From the NCBI GenBank assembly GCA_011799875.1, contig CM022299.1, positions 350,406,526 to 350,470,525 on the forward strand: a stretch of DNA of 64,000 nucleotides, written 5' to 3'. This document shows, one piece after another, positions 33,293-45,306 of the stretch. Position numbers and translations under genes: made by a program. Within the stretch, counting starts at the first letter, position 1. Every line of letters begins with the position of its first letter. The notes below the pieces were generated by a model that saw only the letters and a list, made by a program, of their open reading frames with translations, was not told where the DNA came from and made no database searches. This DNA is from Thinopyrum elongatum. Taxonomy: Eukaryota > Streptophyta > Magnoliopsida > Poales > Poaceae.

Positions 33293-35413
33293 CTAAGCAC
33301 GATCCTCCAGAGCTCCTGAAGGGGTCTTCTGGATGGTGGCTCCGGTGTGCGTAGATCGCGTGGAGAGAAGTGCATCTGCAAATGCCTCTGATGATGTCTG
33401 CTGGACCGGTGGAGTAGACACTGGAGGTGGCACTGGAGCTGTAGTAGCAGGTGCAGACCGAGTAGGCCTCGTATCTGCAACTGGCACGACTGAAGATCTG
33501 GGTGCCCTATGTATAGTCTAGAACCTCTGAGTGGTAGGTCTCTCATCTCCACTGTCCTCGGCAGCAATCCTACTTGCCTCAACATCTGCCTGCAGCTACT
33601 CCGCAACTGTCTGAACCTCGGTGATCTTCACATCAAGATCATGAATCTTTGTCTCGACAACCCACTCTAGACTCTCCTGGTTCTTGGAGATGTTGGCCAG
33701 ACTCCTCTCAATCCTCAGGGTGTCCTCTAGCAGATATGCCATATGATCGTTCTTTGACTGGAGGTTTGCAATGGGTGCATTGGGAGCTACGGCTTCCTAA
33801 GCTGCTTTAGCTACTGCTACTGCCTGGGCCTCCTCTTGAGCCTCAACAGATGTGGGGTGTGAGGAATCTATCACCACCACATTATCCTCGAACTCTGGCT
33901 GAAGTAGGAGGTGCTCACGATCTAGTAGATATGTGTCTGTACCAACTTTGGAGTTGATAAGCATATGAATGTGTGGGGCATATCCACAAGACCTCTTTTG
34001 GTCAGCAGCTGTCCTCTTAACCGTCTCTACAATCAAACTCATAACCTTGAACTTCTGGGGAGGGGAGTCAAAAAATGGAGCAAATTGATGGAGTGTCCAC
34101 GTATCATTTTGTCATCTCCAGACTTGGGCAAGAGAGTATGCCTCAAGATAGTGTTTGTGGTGTCCAACCCAGCTAGCAAATGCTTGACTGACCCAAGCTT
34201 GTGTATACCAAGATCTTTCTTGGGAATTTCCTTGTACATGTTCGCCATTGAGTTGTGGTCCATCCTGGGCTTCCCATAAACATCAACATCATCTTCTTCT
34301 TCCTTAGGGGCATCAAGAAGGGTGGTGCACTTAGAGATGGTTGACTGGTACTTGTGTCCCTCAGTCATCCATGCAATCTTCCCATCTGGATAGAAGTTTG
34401 CTGTGGAGTAGAATTGCATGATTATCTCATCGTTCCACTTGGTGAGCTTTTGACCAGCAAAGGCATCCACTCATGCAAGTCTGAAACTCTCATGAACATA
34501 GGGGGAAATAGTCTTCATTTGTATCAATGTATTTCCAGTCCACCAACTTCATGTCACTGACAATGGGCTTCTTATCAAGAAAAAATGTCTCATAAAAGTC
34601 TTGTTGTTCTCTGGTGTTGAAGCGGTAGTCACATGCAGTCCTCCTCCTGACAAAGTAGGGATCAACTTTCATCCACTCTCTAAGTCCCTTATCCTTCCTG
34701 AGCATTATGTTTTCTGCTACAGGATGTGCATTGTCATGATCTGGGATCTTGGGCTTGAGCTTCCTGAGCACTAGTGGCTCATCATCATCCTGAACCTCTC
34801 ACACTGGGGCCTTGTTCTTCTCAGCAGCTGGAATGTTTCTTGTATACCTTTTGGGTGCAGAAAGATTGGGCTTGGGCTTGGGCTTGGAGGGAGCAGCTAT
34901 CTTCATGGCATCAGACATCAATTTCTGAGTTTTGGCAGGAGGTGCTTCAGCTTCTAGTTCTTCTTCCTCCTCCTCCTCATCCATCATCATGGTGGGTCTG
35001 CCAATTACTCTAGCCATAGTCTTCCTTACCCTCCTTTTCTTCTTGATGGCATCACCTTCAGCACCACTTGGCTCCTCAAGTGTAAAAGTCGTTGTTTCTT
35101 GTGGAGCTGAGGATTTTCGTGGCTTTGACATTGGGACTCTCCTAACAGCAGTCCTTTCCTTGGCACTTGGCTTAGTGCTAGCTGTAGGGCCATACTCCTT
35201 TCTCAATACTGCCTTTTTCTTGGAAGTGGCCTCACTAGCCACAAAGTCTTCATCCTCACTGTCTGAGGTTTTCTTCTTCTTTGTCCTGGTGGTTGCTTTT
35301 GGCAAATCTGGAGAGCTCCTAATGCCCTCATAGTAGCTCTCATTGGGACTAGAGCCCTCACTTAGGTCAACATTCTGCTCTGACTGGTTCTGACTGTCAC
35401 TGGCACTTGACAT
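33293..35413 (-). pseudogene. envelope-position gene of the Sirevirus relative (plant transposon protein type), several stops
   Basis: The ATG at 35413 opens a Ser/Glu/Lys-rich N-terminus with an acidic patch (EEEEEEELEAEAPPAKTQKL) ending in a stop near 34797. The frame continues to 34490 (VDWKYIDTNEDYFPL), then 34470-34039 (WNDEIIMQFYSTANFYPDGK, IAWMTEGHKYQS), then, shifted, 34042-33797 (SCGYAPHIHMLINSKVGT), and a coiled-coil and Pro/Thr-rich tail to 33293. The WNDEIIMQFYST...WMTEGHKY part resembles the domain called 'putative plant transposon protein'. At least four stops and one frameshift make it non-functional. A role as an envelope is not supported by any clear signal peptide or membrane segment here. 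Confidence 0.6.
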
Positions 35414-37156
35414 CTTGCAAAGCTGACCCTAGGAATAGATGGGTATGGGCAGAGTAGATGAGTTATCACAAAAAGCAGATAGTTTTTCAAAATTTTGAGT
35501 TCAAACTTTAGTTTTGGGTTTTCACAAAATGCATTTTGGAGCAACCGAGTTGGTCATTTCGGTGACACCGGAGCAGCTAACAAAGACTAAACACACAGTT
35601 TGGGTTGGACCGAGACGTGGTTCGGTGGCTCCGAGATGCTAGGGTTTCACTGAAACTTTACTTTCGGTCTCATCGATTAGTACATTTCAGTGGAACCGAG
35701 TTGTACTTCTGCAATGGCCAGGGCCAAATCGGTGGGACTAAAAATTCCTATTTGGTTGGTCCGAGATGCGTTCGGCGGAAACCTAACCCTAATTTTTTTG
35801 CTCAAGTCTATTCTAATGAATTTATCTAGTGGATAGAAGTATTCCAGTCGTGGCAAGATACATGGCATTGTCCTTGTGCATTGAATCGGATAAAAGAGGC
35901 ACGAGGAGATCGAATCTCACCCTAACTCGGTGGAGATCCTCTACGGCGGCAACGACGGAGCAGATTGCCGTTGAGGATGGCAGATTCCTGCGATGAAGGC
36001 ACATAGGAGACGACGGCAACGATCCGGAGACCAAGGGGGCGGCAGCAATGGGGTGCGAGGTCGTAGCGTTTGAAGTAATTTTCAACGTACGGTCACGTGA
36101 GATATATATACCCGTGTACTATCGGTGGCACCGAGTGGAACAAATTGGTGGCACCGAGATGCGCAACTATGTGCAGTTATAGCAAATCGGTGTGACTGAG
36201 TTGGTATAATCGGTAGCACCAAGATGGAAAATCTAGATCAGTCTTTATGATTTCAGTTCGACCGAGTTTGAGGAATTGGTCTGACCGAAATGCATGAACA
36301 AGGTTTTGGAAGGCAGCCCTTGACGGATCGGTGGCTCCGAGTGCTCCTCACCCCGAGGGTCCGAAAAGAACTTGTTCAATTTTTGTGATATAGCATGAAA
36401 ATAATTTGAGACAAGAAGAGCATAGATAGCTAGGGAAGGTTCTTAGGCATTCTTGTACATCCACTTGGCCAATAAAAACCAAGACAATCAAAACAACAAA
36501 TGGATGTCCTCGAATGGAGAAAATATGCAACCAACATGTTCACACAATAAAGTAGCAAATGAAATATGTGTCAAACATGCACAACCAATTCTAGCATCTA
36601 TCAAGCAACTGGCGATGACTAGGTCATCTATATATGAGCATGTTGACTTAGGAGTCAAATGAGAACATTTGATCATAGGTCATACTCATCGTTTAAGCAC
36701 AAGTGGGGTTACCACTTTTACATAAAGCATTAATGTGTTCACACCATTAGAGTTGCTTTAGCTCAATTTTTAGAGCAAAGCTCCCCCTAGATGTGATATC
36801 CCCCAAAAGAGGGATGAACTAACCTTGGGTTTTGTCGATGATGACTTCATGTAGATAGTGAAGATGTGGATGCTCAATGTTGATGTAGATCATCTGGAGC
36901 AATCCTTTGGAGTGTTGCACTTTCAATACCTACATGGGTTAGTCCCACAAGGAACATACAAGGATATCCATAGACATAGAGTGAATTGCACATATGATGA
37001 TGTCCATGAAAGCATTAGGTTACCTTGTCCCTTGTCTTACCAACAAGAGGGTTTGTGACTCCATGAACTAGTGCAAGATATGAAAGTTGATTACACAAGT
37101 CCTTGCCAAAATGAATAAGAGTGAAGTATGTTGGCAGAGTCACCCTCAAGAACACT
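35414..37156 (-). other. non-coding section between gag and the envelope-position gene
   Basis: This is where pol would be expected. It contains CGGTGNCACCGAG-type words at 35540-35790 and 36120-36350, and purine tracts (minus agggggagctttg near 36780). On the minus strand, gggtatatatatctcacgtg (TATA at 36102-36110) precedes a leader-like stretch rich in cgccg, about 690 bases before the ATG at 35413. This suggests a separate promoter for the downstream gene. Confidence 0.45.
36102..36110 (-). promoter_or_regulatory. candidate TATA box upstream of the envelope-position gene
   Basis: The minus-strand sequence tatatatatc sits between cgggt and tcacgtgacc (a G-box-like cacgtg). It is followed by a GC-rich leader-like segment. 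It is not in an LTR. Confidence 0.35.
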
Positions 37157-39344
37157 CTAGTTCTTCTTCTTTGGGACCCACATCAACTTTATGGGAATCC
37201 TTGGAGTTGTAGTTGTACTTGATGAAGTAGAGCTTGACGTAGTCTTGGGAACCCACTTGACCATGGCCTTAGGAGCTTCTTCAAATGAGTCAATCTCTTC
37301 TTGAAGCTTGTCCTTGCCTTTTAGCTTGTGGTCTTGTGGTGGAAGATCATCTTGAACTTGTGTTCCCTCAAAAGAAGTGGGGTCATACTTCTCTTGTTGA
37401 GGAACAAACTTTGTCTTGGGGTATTGATCTTCTTCCCATTCAACTCCATTGGCATTGAACTTTCGTTCAAAACCAATACCTTGATTCTTCCGGTGTCTTC
37501 CTTGCTTGCGAACAATTTCCTCAAATTGCTTACTCCCAGCAAGGCTCTTGTAAACACCTTTCTCTATAATTCCCTTCAATAAGCTATTTTCTTGCTCAAG
37601 TGTAACTTGGCTAAGAGAATCATTAGTGGAATCAAGAGAACTACTAGAAGCAACAATATTGGATTTAGCATGGTTATTGTTACTACTAGAAGAAGAATCT
37701 TTCTTGCTCTTGTTGCTAGATTTTACTTGTGGCATATAAGTAGACAAGAGGAGACGTTTGGCAATGTAAGAAGAACTCTTCTTTCGAAGATCATCATTGA
37801 TAGCTTTTAGGAACTCATGCTCTTGCTGCAAATTTATCTTCTCGAAGTGTAGCTTCTCATGAATCCTTAGGAGCTCTCTATGATCCTCTTGAGTTGTTTC
37901 ATGGGCTAACTTAAGAGTGTTTAATTCTTCAGTTAGACGCTCAATCTCCTTCTTATCATTGTAATTCATTTCAACTTGATTAGCATGATTACTAGCAAGT
38001 TAATTATAGTTTTCATCACTGGTTTTGTCAACAAGTAAATCATCATCACCTGGCAAATCATCTTCATCACTATCAAAATCAAGATACTCGGGGTGTGATA
38101 CCTTGGGGCCTTTAGCCATGAAGCATCTTCCAATTCCTTCATTTGGTGAATCAAATATGTCGTGGGAGTTGGATGACACGAGTGCAAGACCAGCAACACC
38201 TTCATCTTGAGTATAGTCTGAGTCGGAGTGATAGCTTCTCTCGGAGTAGTTGTCAGAGTCAGAACCGGAAACCCATTCACCAATGTGAGCTTGATGTCTT
38301 CGTCTTGTGTAGCTCTTTGATGACTTGTCCTTCCTTTCTGAATCCTTGCTTCTTCGAGAGGGTCTTCGTTCATAACGATCATCTCTACTCCTCCTCTCTC
38401 TTGGAGGTGATTCATCTCTTCTACTTCTCCTTTTTGGTGAGTCTTCTTTTCTCTTGTAGGGAGTCGTACACTCATTTGAGTAGTGTCCGGGTCTTCCACA
38501 ATTGTAGCAATTACGATCACGACTAGAAGATCTTCTGTCATTGTAGGACTTTGACTTGGAGCTTCTCTCTTTTCTTCTACTCTTGTAGTCATTTGTTGAA
38601 GTTCTTCACCAATAAGCTCAATTCTTCATTGGAGACTTGCTTTTCACTTGATGTTGTAGGAGCATCACTTGAAGCTTTGTAAGCACCACTTGACTTGTTG
38701 TGGAGCTCCTACTTATCCTTTAGTGACATCTCATGAGCAACAATTCTACCAATGACTTTCGTGGGCTTGAGATCTTTGTAATTGGGCATCATTTGGATCA
38801 ATGTGCACACAGTATCCTATTTTCCATCCAAGGCTCTAAGGATCTTCTTGATGATGAATTTGTCGGTCATCTCTTCACTTCCTAAGCCGGCGATCTCATT
38901 TGTGATGAGAGCAAGCCTAGAGTACATTTCGGCGACTCCTTCACCATCCTTCATCTTGAACTTGTCAAGTTGACTTTGAAGCACATCCAACTTGGATTCC
39001 TTGACGGACTCGGCACCTTCGTGCATATCAACCAAAGTATCCCAAATTTCCTTTGCATTCTCAAGGCGGATGATTTCGTTGAATTCCTCGGGGCACAATC
39101 CATTGAAGAGAATATCGCAAGCTTGAGCATTGTATTGCAACATCTTCAATTCTTCCGCGGTCGCTTCACAATCCGGTTCTTTACCATCCTCGAAGAAATC
39201 ACCTTGCAATCCAACACGCACAACAGCCCAAACGGCGGGGTTATGACCAAGAATATGCATTTTCATCTTATGCTTCCAACTAGCAAAATTTGTACCATCA
39301 AAATAAGGACCTCTACAGTGATAGTTACCCTCGCTAGACGTCAT
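37157..39344 (-). pseudogene. Sirevirus gag with zinc knuckle, broken
   Basis: The ATG at 39344 opens a frame (MTSSEGNYHCRGPYFDGTNF, then LENAKEIWDTLVDMHEG and KEIAG-like UBN2 features) to a stop at 38817. After more stops (about 38645-38590) the frame holds the zinc knuckle CYNCGRPGHYSNEC at about 38510-38470 and a long Ser/Arg- then Asp-rich part. A stop near 38000 precedes the last section (37969-37157), a coiled coil (KEIERLTEELNTLKL) followed by Ser/Asn-rich sequence ending LMWVPKKKN. The size and layout match a Sirevirus gag. Stops and shifts make it inactive. Confidence 0.72.
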
Positions 39345-39407
39345 ACTCTCCTAGGTTGTGAAACCAAGGCTATGATCACCATAGCTCTGGAAATCAAGGC
39401 TAATGGA

Positions 39408-39425
39408 GACCAATCTGATACCACT
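39408..39425 (-). other. primer binding site of the minus-strand Sirevirus relative
   Basis: On the minus strand aagtggtatcagattggt follows the LTR end (CCTACA). It is complementary to tRNA-iMet in its core tggtatcaga. Confidence 0.65.
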
Positions 39426-39726
39426 TGTAGGATTGAAAGTATGTCTAGAGGGGGGGGGGTGATTAGACTACTTGACCAAATAAAAATCTTTCCTTTTCCC
39501 AATTTTAGTTGTGGGCAGATTTTAGCAATTATGACAAGTCAAGCAATCAACCTACACATGCAATTCCAAGAGTATAGCAGTGGAAAGTAAAGCATTGCAT
39601 ATGAAGGTAAAGGGAAGGGTTTGGAGAAGGAAAATGCAATGGAGACACGGATATTTTTGGCGTGGTTCCGATAGGTGGTGCTATCGTACGTCCACGTTGA
39701 TGGAGACTTCAACCCATGAAGGGTAA

Positions 39727-41249
39727 TGATACGTCTTCAATGTATCTATATTTTTTTATTGCTCCATGCTATTATATTATTGATCTTGGATGTTTTATAT
39801 GCATTATTATGCTATTTTATATCATTTTTTGGGACTCACCTATTAACCTAGTGCCCAGTGCTAGTTGATGTTTTTTCCTTGTTTTTGTCTTCTACAGAAA
39901 ATCAATACCAAACGGAGTCCAAACAGAACAAAACTTTTTGACGATTTTTCTTGGACCAGAAGACATGTAGGAAGCTTCAGGAGGAGGCCAGAAGAGTCAC
40001 GAGGTCATGACAAGCTCGGAGGCAGCGCCCTGGGGGGGCGCCTCCTGACCTTGTGGGCCCCCTTGGCTCCTCTAACCCTAATCTTTGCTCAATAAATACC
40101 CAAATATTCCCCGTGTACCAGAGGGCACACCAAAAATAATTTTCTGCCATCGCAAGTTTCTGTCCTCGTGAGATCCCATCTGGAGACCTGTTCTGGTACT
40201 CTGCTAGAGGGGGGTTTGATCACGGAGGGCCTCCACATCAACCTTGCTGCCCTTCCGATGATGTGTCAGTAGTTTACCACAGACCTACGGGTCCATAGCT
40301 ATTAGCTAGATGGCTTCTTCTCTCTCTTTGATCTTCAATACAATGTTCTCCTTGATGTTCTTGGAGATCTATTCGATGTAATCTTCTTTTGCAGTGTGTT
40401 TGTTGAGATCCGATGAATTATTGATTTATGATCAGATTATCTATGAATATTATTTGAGTCTTCTCTGAACTCTTTTATGCATGATTAAGATAACTTTGTA
40501 TTTCTCTCCGATCTATTGATTTGGTTTGGCCGACTAGATTGATTTTTCTTGAAATGGGAGAGGCGCTTTGTAATGGGTTCAATCTTGCGGTGTTCTCACC
40601 CAGTGACAGAAGGGGCAACAAGGCACGTATTTGTATTGTTGCCATTAAGGATAAAAAGCTGGGGTTTATTCATATTGATTGGATCTATCCATCTACATCA
40701 TGTGATCTTGCTTAAGGCGTTACTCCGTTCTTGTTAACTTAATACACTAGATGCATGCTGGATAGAGATCCATGTGTGGAGTAATAGTAGTAGATGCAGG
40801 CAGGAGTCGGTCTACTTGTCATGAACGGGATGCCTATATTCATGATCGTTGCCTTAGATATCGTCATAACCTTGCGCTTTTCTATCAATTGCTCAACATT
40901 AATTTGCTTACCCACCATATGCGTTCTTTCAAGAGAGAAGCCTCTAGTGAAAACTATGGCCCCAGGTCAATTTATTTACCTTTACTTTATTTTGCACTTT
41001 TATTTATATTTTATACCTATCTCTACCAGATCTCATCCTTGCAAGTAATCATGAAGGGATTGACAACCCCTTTATCGCATTGGGTGCAAGTATTTGTTTG
41101 TTTGTGTAGGTGCAACCATTGATGACTTGTGTGTTCCTCCTACTGGATTGATACCTTGGTTCTCAAATTGAGGGAAATATTTATCTCTACTGTGCTGCAT
41201 CACCCTTTCCTCTGCAAGGGAAAAACCAACATAAGCTCAATAAGTAGCA
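39727..41249 (+). repeat. 5' LTR of the Athila-like element
   Basis: 1523 bp. The start (TGATACGTCTTCAATGTATC) and the end match the LTR of the minus-strand element at 60025-61627. A promoter-like aataaatac is at 40091-40099. Confidence 0.85.
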
Positions 41250-41260
41250 GGAAGAATTTC

Positions 41261-41278
41261 TGGCGCCGTTGTCGGGGA
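41261..41278 (+). other. primer binding site, aspartate tRNA
   Basis: The sequence tggcgccgttgtcgggga is complementary to the 3' end of tRNA-Asp with one mismatch, 11 bases after the LTR end, the same spacing as in the element at 52822. Confidence 0.8.
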
Positions 41279-41488
41279 GGATCTACATCAAGCCTACCAA
41301 GTACCCATCATAAACTCTCATCTCTTGCATTTACATTATTTGCCATTTGCCTCTAATTTTCCTCTCCCCCACTTCTAAAACGTTTTCAGAAAAACACAAA
41401 AATGTTTGCCTTTTTATTTGCCTTCTTTCCATTCATCTTTTCGTTTGCTTTTTGTTTGCTTGTGTGCTAGATTGCTTGCTTTGCCATC

Positions 41489-42340
41489 ATGTATGAACCT
41501 GAGGAGGTTATCGTTGAAAAAACTAGTGAAAATCTTGAGATTTTTTTTGATGATTTTGCTAATGATGATCCTCATGAAGAAGTACCTACTATCATGCACA
41601 CTAAAAAACTCCGTGTAGGTAGCGGTAATATTATTGGAAAAGGTGTTATTCAAGATTTCTTTACTTGTGCCGGTACGTTACTTATGCTCGGAGGATCGAT
41701 TCTTAACAAAACTTCTAGCCTTGCGGATGCAATATCTTTGCTCATAGTTGAACTTGAAAGACAATTTGTTCACATGCATCCATGCATACAAAGTATCCTC
41801 CTAGAATTTTCTAATATTCATGATCCTTCCGTTAAGCGTGTCACCACTATATTTCTAGCTTATGAATTTGGGCATATTATGAAAGAGGCATGTGAAATAT
41901 TTGCTCATTACAATATAAATTGTGGTTGCCCTCCTATAGAGGAGATCCTTTGTAATCAAGAAGAGATAAGGAGATTACAATCTCCAGATTATGCCGCTTA
42001 TAATGAAAATCTAAGAAAAATGGTTCCTCCAGATGTATTAATTGATAAGATTTCTGAACTCAATGATAATTTTGCTATACAAAATAATGGGCTAGGGCGT
42101 GTTCTTAAAGAAAGGCTTAGGGATCATAATCAAAGGAACGTTTACAATGAAGAGATAGTAATCACATATAAAGGGCCAAAAGAGGAACATCCTCCTCCCA
42201 AACTTGATCTAATAGATCCTTACCCAATTAAATTTAGTGCTTTTGATTACTTTTGCTTGCCACAAAGGAAACTTGCCTCTAAAAGGAGGGAGTATGAGAT
42301 GAGCATGGATGATCTCCCTCACTTCTATTACAATACCTAG
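41489..42340 (+). CDS. intact 283-codon ORF of unknown function in the Athila-like element
   Basis: A single uninterrupted frame from the ATG at 41489 to TAG, about 210 bases after the primer site, exactly where gag would be. The N-terminus is acidic (NLEIFFDDFANDDPHEE). A middle helical part (SLADAISLLIVELERQFVHM, FGHIMKEACEIFAHYN) is followed by CGCPPIEEIL and a charged C-terminus ending MDDLPHFYYNT. There is no zinc knuckle and no similarity that I can see to the Athila gag remains at 54645-55459. It is followed by a section (ggcgtaaaacaatagcgctt) shared with the element at 52822. It may be a diverged capsid or a captured gene; I cannot decide. Confidence 0.6.
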   Translation: MYEPEEVIVEKTSENLEIFFDDFANDDPHEEVPTIMHTKKLRVGSGNIIGKGVIQDFFTCAGTLLMLGGSILNKTSSLADAISLLIVELERQFVHMHPCIQSILLEFSNIHDPSVKRVTTIFLAYEFGHIMKEACEIFAHYNINCGCPPIEEILCNQEEIRRLQSPDYAAYNENLRKMVPPDVLIDKISELNDNFAIQNNGLGRVLKERLRDHNQRNVYNEEIVITYKGPKEEHPPPKLDLIDPYPIKFSAFDYFCLPQRKLASKRREYEMSMDDLPHFYYNT

Positions 42341-43175
42341 ATCTATGCAATATGCCTCGCTAGGGGCGTAAAACAATAGCGCTTGTTGGGAGGGAACCCA
42401 AATTTTTTTTGCTTCTTTTTTCAATAAATATGAAATTAAACTTCTGTTATGATTGTGTTTTAATGTTTTAATTAGTGTTTGAGCCATGATAGTTGATTTG
42501 ATTTTGCTGAAAAACAGAAACTTTTGCATCCACTAACAAAATTGTTAAAATTTGCTGGAACGTGGAAAAATTCTGAATGGTTTACACAAGATTTATATAC
42601 AGATTCACTAAGTTATCCTAATTTTTCAGAATTTTAAGAGTTACAGAAGTATGACTTTAATTTGGGTCTTTACAGACTGTTCAGTTTTTGACAGATTCTG
42701 TTTTCGTTGTGTTGTTCGCTTATTTTGATGGATCTATGGGTAGTATCGGGGGGTATGAGCCATGTTGAAGTTGGAATAGAGTAGATATAATGCAAATATA
42801 AAATTGTAATGAGTTTAAAACAGTAGCTAAAAGTGGAAATTTGTTTTATCATACTAACGGATCTCACGAGTTTTGTGTTGAGTTTTGTGTTGTGAAGTTT
42901 TCAAGTTTTGGGTAAAGCTTCGATGGACTATGGAATAAGGAGTGGCAAGAGCCTAAGCTTGGGGATGCCCAACGCACACCAAGGAAATATTCAAGGACAA
43001 TCAAGCATCTAAGCTTGGGGATGCCCCGGATGGCATCCCCTCTTTTTTCTTCAATCTATCGGTAAATTACTTGAGGCAATATTTTTATTCACCACATGAT
43101 ATGTGTTTTGCTTGGAGCGTCTTGTATTATATGAGTCTTTTCTTTTTAGTTTTCCACAATCATCCTTGCTGTACA
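42341..43175 (+). other. non-coding interior of the Athila-like element
   Basis: It carries conserved blocks also present at 55460-56290 and, reversed, at the right end of the window: gggcgtaaaac, cttttgcatccac-like, and the hairpin at 43017-43040. No coding is seen. Confidence 0.6.
43017..43040 (+). repeat. GGGGATGCC hairpin of Athila-like elements, copy in 39727-50080
   Basis: ggggatgcc, a short loop, ggcatcccc. The same stem is at 56183-56205 and on the opposite strand at 63672-63695, each next to aagctt, with different loops. Confidence 0.6.
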
Positions 43176-43478
43176 TGTGACGCCCCCGGCTTAATCGTGC
43201 ACTAACCATACACGCAAATGCACACGATTAAGTCTAAGGACTCACTTGAAGGAATCACAACACAACTCTAAAACATAAATAAAGTCATACAAGCTTTATA
43301 TTACAAGCCAGGGGCCTCAAGGGCTCGAATACATAAGATCGCCTACAAGCGTCAGCAGAAGCATCAGATATCTGAGTACAGATATAAAAATATAAAATAA
43401 ATAGGCCTTTAAAAGGCGAGGCAAAAGAAAACACTACGATCGAAAAGGCGCAGGCCTCCTGCCTGGGACCCTCCGAAC

Positions 43479-45306
43479 CTACTCCTGGTCGTCAGCCAAC
43501 TCATAGTAGTAACCACCCTCGGGGTGGTAGTAGTAGTCGTCGGCGGGGGTAGCTGGCTTCGGGGCTTCGTCATCTGGTTGCATCAAACGGATATGGGGAA
43601 AAAGAGGAAGCAAAGCAACTGTGAGTACTCATCCGAAGTACTCAGCAGGCAAGGATCTACACTACATATGCAACATTATCAAAGAAAGGCTGTATATGTG
43701 GACTGGGCTGCAGAAATGCCGGAATAGAGAGAAGGCCTAGTTCTATCGAAGACTAGCATCTTCAGCGGTCTTGCAGCATTAGAAGAGTGTAGATTAGTAC
43801 AGTATAAAGTAGTAGCAGTAATCAGTATCAACCTTGCCCAGAGATCCTTCCTCGACTCCCTGCGAGAAAGCAATCCCAGAGCCCTAGTATCCATTTCTAT
43901 CCAGTTCTAGTTGTATCGATCGGGATACAACTCCGAGCGTCCGTTACCGAGGATCCGGCTATGCATAGATTAGTTCTTCCCTGCAGTGGTGCACCAACTT
44001 ACCCACCACGCTCGATTAACTCCGGCCGAACACACTTTTCTAGGTCATGCCCGGCCTCGGCCAAATGATACGCCGCAACCCGACCTAAGCTTAACAGAGA
44101 GGTCAGCACGTCGGACTAAACCTATGTGCCCAGGGGTCTTGGGCCATCGCCCCGGGAACTCCTGCATGTTGCGAACGCGGCCGGTGAGCAGACCTAGCCC
44201 CCTTATACAAGTGCAGGGCGTTACCAGTCCAACCCAGCGCGCGCCGCTCAGTCGCTGAAGTCTATTAAGCTTTGGGTGATGCATATGACTCAGAGTGCCC
44301 ATAACTGTTCCCACGTGACGGTTAGTGTTATCGGGCCAAAGGCCCACTCGGATCAAATATCCAAATCGTTAGTGTATTGTGAGTTTGCGGTAACGAGCAG
44401 AGACTCACGATCGATGTGACCCCATCTCAAGGACTTGCGGCAAGGGCTAAGAATGCCCGGCCACACCTCATAATTTATCCCACGGGCACCCTCCAGGTCA
44501 ACCCGTCACCACAACACTCGCGGGTACCCCTCAGGGCCGACCCAATGTCACCATGGTTCTGTGTTAAGTCAAAGTAACCGTGCATCCAAACACCAGGGGA
44601 TAACCCAAGGAATCACCCTCGATGGATTTCACCTGATGTAGTTGTCAAGGTGAACTCGGAGGAATCACCCTCGATGGGTTCACACTTGAGGTGTTGCACG
44701 ACAGCGTCGTTACCGGAACTGGTGAAGGAGGAATCACCCTCGATGACCTCGGCCGAGTAACTACTCCACAGAGTTAACATCGGAAGTGCTTACAAGGTAT
44801 CACCCTCGGCACTCGATAGTAATGCTGCAGTGTCGTACAGATAAAGGGGGTGTGATGTGCGGTGCTGGGGGTCTGGTCGTCGAGTCTTTCGATGATCCAG
44901 CGGGGGCAACTAGGGACAAAGTGGGGGGTCTCTGGTGGATCACTAACCAACCTATACTAAACAGTTTAGGATAAACAGGTAGGTAACAATAGCAGGTTAC
45001 AAAATCAGGCTATGCATCAGAAATAGGATAAACAGTAGCAACAGCAATTTCTAATGCAAGCATAAGAGAGAAAGAATAGGCGATATCGGCATGTTCAAAA
45101 GGGGGGTGCTTACCTGGTTGCTCTGCGGCAAAGGCCTGGTCTTCAGGGGCGTAGTCGATCTCCGGAGCTACGTCAGTCTCAGGGACTACATCGGTACCAG
45201 GATCTACCGAGAGAGAAGAGGAGAAGGAAACAAATAAATACACAGCAAACATATGCAACACAGAGCATGCTATGCTAACGTGCAGTGCAAGGTTGCCTAA
45301 AGACAT
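43479..45306 (-). CDS. conserved spliced small acidic Tyr-rich protein, giant element copy 2 (exons 45306-45114 and 43573-43479)
   Basis: On the minus strand the ATG at 45306 opens a frame that leaves at 45114 in phase 1 through cag|gtaagc. The second exon enters at 43573 after gcaaccag and ends with TAG at 43481-43479. Both exons have exactly the lengths of copy 1 (193 and 95 bases), giving 95 residues. The N-terminus is hydrophobic (SIACSVLHMFAVYLFVSF). The shared core is APEIDYAPEDQ and the tail is HPEGGYYYELADDQE. Copy 1 uses a GC donor, this copy a GT donor. The surrounding intron (about 1.54 kb in both) contains the hairpin array. Function is unknown. The N-terminal 34 residues could instead be intron if the ggtag at 45204-45208 is an acceptor. 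Confidence 0.5.
43623..43643 (-). repeat. GAGTACT hairpin before the splice acceptor, copy 2
   Basis: gagtactcatccgaagtact plus c on the plus strand, equal in stem to 15739-15759 and 50 bases before the second exon. Confidence 0.5.
44612..44813 (-). repeat. hairpin array with GAGGGTGAT tip, copy 2
   Basis: On the plus strand the tip appears as aatcaccctcg or tatcaccctcg at four places. Outer stems at 44650-44683 (gtgaac/gttcac) and 44785-44813 (agtgc/gcact) are the same as in copy 1. The other two are weaker. In the last one the inner stem becomes GAGG/CCTT, still pairing with a G-U. Confidence 0.5.

Larger units (their letters stand above)
31189..39726 (-). mobile_element. minus-strand Sirevirus relative lacking pol
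   Basis: The left LTR (3' LTR, 31189-32765) reads TGAAAGTGCAACTAATCCC...CCTACA on the minus strand. The right LTR (5' LTR) starts at 39426 and is interrupted at 39726 by the next element, so its remainder lies outside the window. The primer site is at 39408-39425 (minus: caagtggtatcagattggt). From 5' to 3' on the minus strand it has gag (39344-37157), a 1.7-kb non-coding part, an envelope-position gene (35413-33293) and the 3' LTR. No protease, integrase, reverse transcriptase or RNase H is seen. The left flank gtatt is the expected target duplication. Confidence 0.82.

Noticed and set aside
34932..35333. Plus-strand frame with long Ser run
   Set aside because: Antisense shadow of the acidic Glu run of the envelope-position gene on the minus strand.
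33293..35413. True viral envelope glycoprotein
   Set aside because: The position suggests 'envelope-like', but I see no signal peptide, membrane segment or fusion motif. The middle part resembles the plant transposon protein domain instead.
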